DNA from: Bacillota bacterium
GTDB taxonomy: Bacteria; Bacillota_E; JAJZYS01; JAJYTV01
Length of the DNA: 18,398 nt
Assembly: GCA_021845645.1 (NCBI GenBank)
Contig: JAJZVM010000076.1
Coordinates: 1 to 18,398, forward strand
Direction: 5' to 3'
The position numbers and the translations under genes were made by a program. Positions 8,053 through 14,031 of the stretch are shown here, one piece after another. Numbering within the stretch: the first letter of the stretch is position 1; every line of letters starts with the position of its first letter. The notes under the pieces are model-generated. The model saw only the letters and a program-made list of their open reading frames with translations. It was not told where the DNA came from and ran no database searches.

Positions 8053-8721
8053 TCTTGTTCCGTTGCCATGCGATGTTTGCATCTACGTGCACACGGATCA
8101 AAAACGTTCTCTCCAAACAGACGCCATAGGCTTGTAGAGGTAATTTACTAAGACGGCTTTCGGAGCAGCACCGATCAGTAGGTCCTTCCCGGTCCTGCCG
8201 AAGCGCACGCCCTACGCGGTCACGTCCTCGACGCGAAGCCCGAGAATCTGTTCCACGTCCATTCTGCGCAGCCCCTGTTCCTGTCGCGTCGATAGGCAGG
8301 CCCTTGCGGCACGCGGCCAGGTTGAACGCCGGACCGCGACGGTCGCCTCTGCGGCCGAGAGGTGGTCGCGGGACCCTGCTGCGTGTGACGCGTGCACTAT
8401 GCATGCGGCTTCCCTCGTAGACGATAGGAACAGAAGAGACGTCCGCGTGCGGAGCTGGAGATAGCGACAGGTGCGGCGAGCTCTGGCATCGCTCCGTGCC
8501 GCTGGTGTTGCAGGCCGGCTCGGGAGCCATAGTCGCCGCGGCGGCCGGTCGGGTGCACCGCCTGGAGGAGCCAGATGCCTTGGCGCGAGCAGGACGGTGC
8601 AGCACAAGCTGGCGGTGAAAGGTGGCGCGCGCTGCCGCCAGGCCCCGGGGCATGCGGGCAGATTGGTGGAGGCGCCCTCCGTCGCGTACCGATGGCTCGT
8701 TGCGGAAAGGAGGAGCGCCCC
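8053..8721. other. Intergenic region between the divergent nuo and reductase operons
   Basis: About 670 bases with open frames on both strands but none with a recognisable domain, good ribosome site or consistent coding bias. One plus-strand frame around 8405-8620 has fairly protein-like, GC3-rich codons near 8480-8560 and could be the relic of a decayed gene, but I cannot name it. No cobalamin riboswitch (B12 box) is visible before the adenosyltransferase operon, and no clear promoter for that operon. Confidence 0.4.
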
Positions 8722-9462
8722 ATGTCACACCCCCGTCGCAACCTGCGCTACGAGGTCATCCGCTGGGAGCGCGTGACGCCCGCGATCGTCGAGCTGACGC
8801 TGCAGCCTCGCTCGGCGCCGCTGGCGTACACCGCGGGCCAGTACGTACTCTTGGCCGACGCCGAGGGACGGCTGCCGCAGCGCTCCTACTCGATCGCCAA
8901 TGCGCCGTGCCCAGACGGCCTCCTCACCATCCTCGTGACGCGCGTCGACGGCGGCGTACTCACAACCTGGGTCCACGAGCGCCTCCACCCCGGCGACGAG
9001 GTGTCGCTCGAGGGCCCGTATGGCACGTTCATGCCGCTCACCGACCGGCCCCTCCTCCTGCTTGCGGGCGGCTCAGGGCTCGCGCCGATGCGCGCGATTG
9101 CGCTGGCCTCGCTCGCGCGGCGGCCGATCACGCTCTTCTTCTCCGCGCGCACTCCGCAAGATGTGATCGACCGCAGCCGCTTTGAGGACTGGCAGCGAAG
9201 CCACACGACCTTCCGCTACCTCCTGACACTGACGCGCAGTGACGATGCCCCATTGAGGGGTCGCATCCCCGACCTGCTCGAAGAGGCCGTCGGCACTGCA
9301 GCGGGGCATGAGGTCTTCATCGCAGGCTCCCAGCCGTTCGTTCGGGACTGCCTCAAGGCCGTTCGCAGACTCGGCGCGGACGCGTCGGAAGTCCACACGG
9401 AGCCGTTCTTCTGCGAGCCGCAGCCCTGGCTCGCCCTGCCCGACGACCTATCTAGCTCCTGA
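8722..9462 (+). CDS. FAD-dependent NAD(P)H oxidoreductase (ferredoxin-reductase family)
   Basis: A 246-residue flavoprotein of the ferredoxin-NADP reductase superfamily without an iron-sulfur domain. The FAD barrel (about 8-105) carries RSYSIAN (54-60) and GPYGTF (98-103). The NAD(P) domain (about 110-232) carries AGGSGLAPM (115-123), FFSAR (139-143), FIAGSQPF (199-206) and the terminal HTEPFF. AAAGGAGG eight bases upstream fixes the ATG at 8722; the open frame before it looks non-coding. The adenosyltransferase gene starts 12 bases after its stop, which suggests this enzyme supplies electrons to reduce cob(II)alamin to cob(I)alamin, a job known for flavin reductases of this superfamily. That assignment is inference; a general flavin or oxygenase reductase is the alternative. 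Confidence 0.88.
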   Translation: MSHPRRNLRYEVIRWERVTPAIVELTLQPRSAPLAYTAGQYVLLADAEGRLPQRSYSIANAPCPDGLLTILVTRVDGGVLTTWVHERLHPGDEVSLEGPYGTFMPLTDRPLLLLAGGSGLAPMRAIALASLARRPITLFFSARTPQDVIDRSRFEDWQRSHTTFRYLLTLTRSDDAPLRGRIPDLLEEAVGTAAGHEVFIAGSQPFVRDCLKAVRRLGADASEVHTEPFFCEPQPWLALPDDLSSS

Positions 9463-9474
9463 GGAGGCCTGAAA

Positions 9475-10041
9475 ATGGCGGACATCTACACGAAGCTCGG
9501 CGACGACGGTACGACAGGCCTCTTGTTCGGCGGACGGGTATCGAAGGCCGCTGCCCTGATCGACGCGATCGGCACGCTCGACGAGGCGTCCGCGGCGCTT
9601 GGCCTCGCGCGCGCAAGCACCGCGGACGAAGAACTTGCGGCACGCATCCTCGAGGTGCAGCGCGGTCTCTTCGTCGCCGGTGCCGACCTCGCTGCGAACC
9701 CTCGCGCTCGCGCCCAGCTCGTGGCGGGCATCTCCCTCGTCACGGATGCGATGGTCAGCCGCGTCGAGGAAATGATCGACGCGCGCGTGGCCGCGCACCC
9801 CTTGCGCCCGGTGTTCCTCGTGCCCGGCGCGAACCTCCCTTCCGCGTCGCTCGAACTCGCACGGACGGTAGTGCGCCGCGCCGAACGGCGCCTGGTCGCA
9901 TGCCAGGAGGAGGAGCAGGTCCCGAATGCGCGGATCCTCCCCTACCTCAACCGCGTCTCGGATCTGCTCTACATCCTCGCGCGCTGGGCCGCGGGCGACG
10001 ACGAGGAGCCAGTCAGCCACGACCCGGTCGACCGCCCCTGA
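9475..10041 (+). CDS. Cob(I)alamin adenosyltransferase, PduO type
   Basis: A 188-residue helical-bundle enzyme that transfers adenosyl from ATP to cob(I)alamin to make adenosylcobalamin. Family signatures: the N-terminal ATP loop YTKLGDDGTTGL (5-16), the helix GTLDEASAALGLA (33-45), the Arg-rich ARTVVRRAERR (129-139), and PYLNRVSDLLYILAR (156-170). Length fits the MMAB/PduO family. GGAGG seven bases before the ATG. It is the second gene of a three-gene operon behind a flavin reductase, which could provide the cob(I)alamin substrate. No adenosylcobalamin-dependent enzyme is present in the window, so the user of the cofactor is not seen. Confidence 0.93.
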   Translation: MADIYTKLGDDGTTGLLFGGRVSKAAALIDAIGTLDEASAALGLARASTADEELAARILEVQRGLFVAGADLAANPRARAQLVAGISLVTDAMVSRVEEMIDARVAAHPLRPVFLVPGANLPSASLELARTVVRRAERRLVACQEEEQVPNARILPYLNRVSDLLYILARWAAGDDEEPVSHDPVDRP

Positions 10042-10093
10042 TCCATCGCGGCCACCGCCCCCAGGCCGATGCCACCGGCGAAGGAGGTGCCCC

Positions 10094-10303
10094 ATGACCC
10101 AAGAGAGCGAAGACGTACTGGCCCAGGAGCTTGCAGCGTTGCTGGCCGACGACTTGCGGCGCCTGCACGAGCTCGGCGACGCCGACAGCGCCAGCCGCAT
10201 CGCGGCCAGGGCCTGGTCCCTTCTCCGCGACGGCCATCCCAAGCAGGCGCAGAAGATGGACGGCCTCCTGCACCTCTTCACAGGTGCGATGCATCGCCGC
10301 TGA
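10094..10303 (+). CDS. Small helical protein of unknown function
   Basis: A 69-residue protein behind a near-ideal ribosome site (AAGGAGGT, five-base spacing). I do not recognise a family. It is predicted all-helical and charged: residues 6-28 (AQELAALLADDLRRLHEL) and 33-66 look like two amphipathic helices joined by an Asp-rich turn. It has no Cys, no signal peptide and no membrane segment. It starts 52 bases after the adenosyltransferase stop and lies before the operon hairpin, so it is probably co-transcribed. An accessory to cobalamin loading or to the reductase is only a guess from position. Confidence 0.7.
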   Translation: MTQESEDVLAQELAALLADDLRRLHELGDADSASRIAARAWSLLRDGHPKQAQKMDGLLHLFTGAMHRR

Positions 10304-10409
10304 CGCCGCTCAGGCCAGGCCCCCGAGCCTGGCAACAAGCGTACGGATACGCGACGTCCGCGCGGTGGACCATGCGGTCGCGTACAGGTATCCCAGTCGA
10401 ACCGCCGAC

Positions 10410-10441
10410 ACTGGGCGGGGCGCCAAAACGCCCCGCCCAGT
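10410..10441 (+). terminator. Hairpin ending the reductase-adenosyltransferase operon
   Basis: A perfect 13-bp stem (ACTGGGCGGGGCG with CGCCCCGCCCAGT) and six-base loop CCAAAA. No T-run follows on either side, but the stem is very stable and sits between two operons of the same direction. Confidence 0.65.
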
Positions 10442-10504
10442 ATGCGTCGTGGGCGCATCGGGACACGACGAAGCTGATATACGCGATTGCAATAGTAGGT
10501 ATTT

Positions 10505-10510
10505 CATAAT
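10505..10510 (+). promoter_or_regulatory. Possible -10 hexamer for the prpD-comA pair
   Basis: CATAAT (5 of 6 to the sigma-A -10) in an A/T-rich stretch 61 bases before the start codon. No good -35 box at 16-18 bases; TTGCAA at 10487 is only 12 bases away. No GTGA-N6-TCAC palindrome is present here. Confidence 0.35.
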
Positions 10511-10570
10511 GCATCACTCCGTACGACTGCGCCATGCCTATTCTGAGTTGCCAGATAGGAGATGATGCTC

Positions 10571-11965
10571 GTGCCAAACAACGTGGCATCGGCAAAGTCC
10601 CGGACCGAAGTGGAGTCGCTCGCCGCTTTTGCGGTCGGAGCGCGCTGGGAGAGGCTTTCGGACGAAGCTGTCGCGGCGCTGAAGATTCGGGTGCTTGATG
10701 CGCTCGGTTGCGCCATCGGCGCCCTGGACGCGCCGCCGGTGCAAGCGGTGCGAAAACTCACCGCGACGCTTGGCGGAAACCAGCTCTCCACGTTGATCGG
10801 CGGCGGGATGACCGCCCCGGACCGCGCTGCCTTCCATAACGGGGCGGCCGTGCGCTACCTCGATTTCAACGACGCGTACCTGGCGCCGAACGAGACCTGC
10901 CACCCGAGCGACAATGTCGCGCCGCTGCTCGCCGCGGCGGAGTACGCGGCGGCCAGCGGCCGGGACTTCCTCGTCGCCCTCGCCGTCGCCTACCAGGTGC
11001 AGTGCCGGCTTTCCGACGTCGCGCCGGTGCGCCGCAAGGGGTTTGACCACACGGTCCAGGGCGTCTACGCGGCCGCGGCCGGCACCGCGCGCGCCATGGG
11101 GCTCTCCTTGGAGCAGGCAGCGAACGCCGTCGCGATCGCGGGCACGGCGCAGAACGCCTTGCGCGTAACGCGCACGGGCATGCTTTCGAACTGGAAAGGC
11201 TTCGCCTTCCCGCACGCCGCGATGAACGCCGTATATGCCGCTCTCCTGGCTCAAAGCGGCATCACGGGTCCCCTGGCCGTCTTCGAAGGAAACAAGGGCC
11301 TCAAGGACGCGATCACCGGCCCCTTCGAGATCGACTGGGCACACGAGAACCTGGAACGCGTGACCAAGACCATTGTCAAGCGCTACAACGCCGAGATCCA
11401 CGCGCAGTCGGCCATCGAAGGCCTGCTCGCGCTGCGCCGGCGGACCGGCGTTCCCGCATCCGCGCTCGCCGCGATCGAACTGGACACGTTCGACGTCGCC
11501 TTCAACATCATCGGCGGCGGTGAGGAGGGCGGAAAGATGGACATCCGCACGAAGGAGGAGGCCGACCACTCGCTGCCCTACATGCTGGCCGCCGCCTACC
11601 TCGACGGGGACCTCGGCCCTGCGCAGTATGCGACCGAGCGCATTGTCGCGAAGGATGTGCAAGACCTGCTGCAGCGTGTGGAGGTACGCCCCGATCCAGC
11701 GTTCAGCGCCCGCTTCCCGCAGGAGATGGCCTGCCGCGTGACACTGCGCACGAAGAACGGCAAGGCCCACAGCATCGAGCGGGCGGATTACCCCGGCTTC
11801 ACCACCCACCCGATGCGCTGGGAAGAGGCCGTGGAAAAGTTCCAGTCGCTCGCGCACGCCGCGGATCCCATACGCGTGCGCGACATCATCACCGCGGTGT
11901 CCCGCCTCGAGGAGATCGCGGTCTCGGACCTCACCCCGCTGCTCGCAACGGTCCGGTCCCACTAG
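10571..11965 (+). CDS. MmgE/PrpD family protein
   Basis: A 464-residue member of the family that includes 2-methylcitrate dehydratase PrpD, cis-aconitate decarboxylase and iminodisuccinate epimerase, which act on small polycarboxylic acids. Seen are an all-helical N-terminal domain with DFNDAYLAPNETCHPSDN (98-115), a KRYNAEIHAQSAI segment (270-282) and the family's TKEEADHSLPY (327-337). AGGAG at 10557-10561 is nine bases from this GTG; in-frame ATGs at 10562 and 10565 are zero and three bases from it, so they fit less well, though either is possible. It shares an operon with a ComA-like gene starting 15 bases after its stop. No methylcitrate-cycle genes are near, so the substrate is unknown; the family name does not settle the reaction. 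Confidence 0.9.
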   Translation: MPNNVASAKSRTEVESLAAFAVGARWERLSDEAVAALKIRVLDALGCAIGALDAPPVQAVRKLTATLGGNQLSTLIGGGMTAPDRAAFHNGAAVRYLDFNDAYLAPNETCHPSDNVAPLLAAAEYAAASGRDFLVALAVAYQVQCRLSDVAPVRRKGFDHTVQGVYAAAAGTARAMGLSLEQAANAVAIAGTAQNALRVTRTGMLSNWKGFAFPHAAMNAVYAALLAQSGITGPLAVFEGNKGLKDAITGPFEIDWAHENLERVTKTIVKRYNAEIHAQSAIEGLLALRRRTGVPASALAAIELDTFDVAFNIIGGGEEGGKMDIRTKEEADHSLPYMLAAAYLDGDLGPAQYATERIVAKDVQDLLQRVEVRPDPAFSARFPQEMACRVTLRTKNGKAHSIERADYPGFTTHPMRWEEAVEKFQSLAHAADPIRVRDIITAVSRLEEIAVSDLTPLLATVRSH

Positions 11966-11979
11966 AGGAGGAAGCAGAG

Positions 11980-12795
11980 ATGCAAGAGCGCGCGTTCTCC
12001 TTCCTGCGCACCAATCGTCGCCCCGAAAAGCCGCGCACGCGCGGCGTCACCGAGATCCGCGGTCCATACTACAGCGTCGTCGGGCCACGCTACCTCTCGG
12101 ACGTCATGGAGACGGCAGGCGACTACGCCGACATCCTGAAGTTCGCCGGCGGCTCCTTCAACCTGCTGCCTGAGCGCTCGCTGCGGGATCTCATCGAGAT
12201 CGCGCACCAGCACGACGTCAAGGTTTCCACCGGCGGCTTCCTCGAACACGTCCTGACCCAGGGTCCGGACGCGGTCGACGCCTACCTGCAAGAGTGCCGC
12301 AGGGTCGGCTTCGACATCGTCGAGATCTCCACGGGCTTCATCACCATGTCGATCGACGACATCCTGCGCCTCGTGGCGAAGGTCGCAAGCCTCGGGCTAC
12401 TGCCGAAGCCGGAGGTGGGAGTGCAGTTCGGCGCCGGCGGCACGACGTCCGCCGACGAACTGGCGTCCGAGGGCGTCACGGACCCCGCCCGCGCGATCGC
12501 GATCGCGAAGCGCTGCCTCGACGAGGGCGCCTACATGATCATGATCGAGTCGGAGGGCATCACCGAAAGCGTACGCACCCCCCGCACGGACATCGCTCAG
12601 CGCTTTGCCGCGGAACTCGGCACGGAGCGCGTGATGTTCGAGGCCGCGGATCCCGAGGTCTTCGCGTGGTACATCAAGAACTACGGTCCCGAGGTGAACC
12701 TCTTCGTCGACCACAGTCAGATCGTGCAGCTCGAGGCCTTGCGTCAGGGTCTATGGGGCACGAAGAGCCTGTGGGGCCGCGTGCTGACCTACTAA
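11980..12795 (+). CDS. ComA/HSA32-like protein (phosphosulfolactate synthase family)
   Basis: A 271-residue TIM-barrel protein. In methanogens the founder, ComA, adds sulfite to phosphoenolpyruvate as the first step of coenzyme M synthesis; relatives include Bacillus YitD and plant HSA32. Matching barrel motifs are DYADILKFAGGS (48-59), KVSTGGFLEH (81-90), FDIVEISTGF (111-120), PEVGVQFGAGG (144-154), YMIMIESEGI (185-194), VMFEAADPE (218-226) and LRQGLWG (254-260). As I recall, archaeal ComA has Lys-containing segments (VVLDKG and EVGKK) where this protein has GVTEIRG and EVGVQF, so synthase activity is doubtful. AGAGGAGG eight bases upstream; it directly follows the MmgE/PrpD gene. A terminator follows. 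Confidence 0.85.
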   Translation: MQERAFSFLRTNRRPEKPRTRGVTEIRGPYYSVVGPRYLSDVMETAGDYADILKFAGGSFNLLPERSLRDLIEIAHQHDVKVSTGGFLEHVLTQGPDAVDAYLQECRRVGFDIVEISTGFITMSIDDILRLVAKVASLGLLPKPEVGVQFGAGGTTSADELASEGVTDPARAIAIAKRCLDEGAYMIMIESEGITESVRTPRTDIAQRFAAELGTERVMFEAADPEVFAWYIKNYGPEVNLFVDHSQIVQLEALRQGLWGTKSLWGRVLTY

Positions 12796-12798
12796 CCG

Positions 12799-12833
12799 AA
12801 GGGGGTGGCTGTGAAGGCAGCCGCCCCCCCTTT
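12799..12833 (+). terminator. Rho-independent terminator after the comA-like gene
   Basis: GGGGGTGGCTG pairs with CAGCCGCCCCC across the loop TGAAGG (11 bp with one T-G pair), followed by CCTTTCTC. It begins three bases after the stop codon. Confidence 0.75.
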
Positions 12834-12901
12834 CTCGCCCGCGCCGTCGTCCTGCCGTTTTGACCGCGCGCGATGATGAAGCGGCCCCGTCGCTACGGCG
12901 C

Positions 12902-12915
12902 GTGACGTGTCTCAC
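12902..12915 (+). promoter_or_regulatory. Crp/Fnr-type operator before the cyclodeaminase gene
   Basis: GTGA-cgtgtc-TCAC, an exact palindrome. Its centre is exactly 32 bp before the centre of the -10-like GATACT (12938-12943), so the operator lies at -41.5 from a start near 12950, the standard activator position. The flanking GCGTGACGTG is shared with the operator before the NO reductase gene. Confidence 0.65.
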
Positions 12916-12937
12916 TTCGCCTTGCGACGGGGTGGCC

Positions 12938-12943
12938 GATACT
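12938..12943 (+). promoter_or_regulatory. -10 hexamer of the cyclodeaminase promoter
   Basis: GATACT (4 of 6 to TATAAT), correctly placed relative to the operator at 12902-12915. The inferred leader is about 65 bases. Confidence 0.45.
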
Positions 12944-13014
12944 TCGGGAGGTGCCGCCAGGGCGTCTGCCGGCCAGGGCCGTGCACGCCCGGTGCGACGT
13001 GCGAAAGGAGACCC

Positions 13015-13566
13015 GTGGCAGTGGAAGGATTTCTGGAGGAGCTTGCGAGGGCCACCCCAACGCCGGCCTCGGGAGCTGCGAGCTGCTACGTGGGGGCAGA
13101 GGCCGCGGCGCTCCTCGAGATGATCGCGGGATTCGCAGCGAAGAAGGGCCATGGCACAGGTGAACCGTTTATCCAGCTGGGCAGGAAGCTGCGCGCGGCC
13201 TTCCTAGCCCAAGCCGAGAAAGACTCGGCGGCGTACACGCAGGTGATTTTGGCCTATCGTCTCCCGAAAGCGGCGCCGGGCCGAGGCGATGCCATCGCCC
13301 AGGCGCTGCGGGCGGCGACGCTCTCCCCTCTCGCGGTGCTCGACCTCACGATCGAGCTGATCGAGGCGATCCGCGAAGCCGAAGCGATCTGTCCCGCATC
13401 GATGAGATCCGACTGGGAGAGTGCCGTGGTCCTGTGCGGCGCGGTGGTCAGTGTCTCCGCCAAGAACGCTGCGGCGAACTTCGAGGGAGCGGAGGGCGCA
13501 GACGGGCTCAAGCGTCAGCTGCAGGAGAAGCTCGCCCAGTTGGCGCAAATCACGCCGCAGCTCTGA
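13015..13566 (+). CDS. Cyclodeaminase/cyclohydrolase family protein (FTCD_C, FchA-like)
   Basis: A 183-residue all-helical folate enzyme domain. Family members act as formimidoyl-tetrahydrofolate cyclodeaminase or methenyl-tetrahydrofolate cyclohydrolase in one-carbon metabolism. Recognised by the N-terminal TPTPASGAAS (14-23), the strongly conserved AEKDSAAYTQVILAYRLPK (67-85, with the family Asp70) and the SAKNAAANF segment near the C-terminus. The usual Gly-rich TPTPGGG loop is altered to TPTPASG. AAAGGAG at 13004-13010 lies four bases before this GTG and ten before the in-frame GTG at 13021, which is an alternative start. It stands alone, with its own operator, promoter and 3' hairpin, and no folate gene is adjacent. 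Confidence 0.88.
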   Translation: MAVEGFLEELARATPTPASGAASCYVGAEAAALLEMIAGFAAKKGHGTGEPFIQLGRKLRAAFLAQAEKDSAAYTQVILAYRLPKAAPGRGDAIAQALRAATLSPLAVLDLTIELIEAIREAEAICPASMRSDWESAVVLCGAVVSVSAKNAAANFEGAEGADGLKRQLQEKLAQLAQITPQL

Positions 13567-13655
13567 CTGTCCGGCCATGCCACGGGCCTTGGCTGCCGCC
13601 GAGGCGCGCTCTGCGCCCCGTGAGGTAAGGCCGCCGGAACTCTTCGATCCGCAAA

Positions 13656-13691
13656 GACCGCATGGGTGCGCCTTCCGCACCCCAGGCGGTC
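13656..13691 (+). terminator. Hairpin downstream of the cyclodeaminase gene
   Basis: Two stacked stems, GACCGC/GCGGTC and GGGTGCG/CGCACCC, separated by a small internal loop and capped by CCTTC. It lies 90 bases after the stop, without a T-run. Confidence 0.5.
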
Positions 13692-13746
13692 ACGCGCCGG
13701 AGCGGCTATGTGTCTTCTCATTGTCCCTATCGACGATGAGACCAGA

Positions 13747-13774
13747 TTCATAGGGTCAGGGATCACCGTATAAT
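13747..13774 (+). promoter_or_regulatory. Sigma-A-type promoter without an obvious gene
   Basis: TTCATA, 16 bases, then a perfect TATAAT (13769-13774); transcription would start near 13781. The -35 box overlaps the right arm of an imperfect inverted repeat (TGTCCCTAT at 13722-13730 and ATAGGGTCA at 13750-13758, 8 of 9 pairs), a possible operator. An ATG at 13794 with a weak AGGA opens a Ser/Ala/Cys-rich frame that does not look like a real protein. Confidence 0.5.
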
Positions 13775-14031
13775 GCGGGCATAGGACACAAACATGCACG
13801 CCCCGGCGCCATCTTGCGCCTCTTCTCAGGCCGCCTCGTGCATGGTGCTGCAAGCGGATCGAGCGGCCTCGACTTCCTCCAGCGGATCGCGCATCGCGCC
13901 GTCCATCCTCGCAGCATGGGCGGCGCACACACGATGCTCAGGGCTCTCCGCTTGTCGTCGAAGTGCCCTGAGCCGGGTGCTGGGTGCCTCATGCTTCAGG
14001 CGGTTGTCACCATGGAGCTGCGGGCCACCGC

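Larger units (their letters stand above)
10304..10570. other. Intergenic region before the prpD-like gene
   Basis: About 265 bases. It contains a small 7-bp hairpin right after the small-protein stop (GCCAGGC and GCCTGGC, 10314-10333), the large hairpin at 10410-10441, then an A/T-richer promoter-like stretch (10470-10515). No gene seen. Confidence 0.5.
13567..14031. other. Intergenic region between convergent cyclodeaminase and norZ genes
   Basis: About 465 bases. It contains the hairpin at 13656-13691 and a strong-looking rightward promoter (13747-13774), after which no convincing gene follows. Several short frames are open on both strands; none has a domain or codon bias that I trust. A small RNA or an antisense transcript into norZ is possible. 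Confidence 0.45.

Noticed and set aside
8405..8721. Cobalamin riboswitch before the adenosyltransferase operon
   Set aside because: I looked for the B12 box (GCCACTGG-like) and the paired core on the plus strand and found neither.
8048..8728. A 226-codon minus-strand frame between the nuo and reductase operons
   Set aside because: No ribosome site, no domain, atypical composition, and it would cover the operators of nuoBCD.
10538..11962. A 474-codon minus-strand frame opposite the MmgE/PrpD gene
   Set aside because: Shadow frame with Arg-, His- and Gly-rich, low-information translation; the plus strand has clear family motifs and a terminator downstream.
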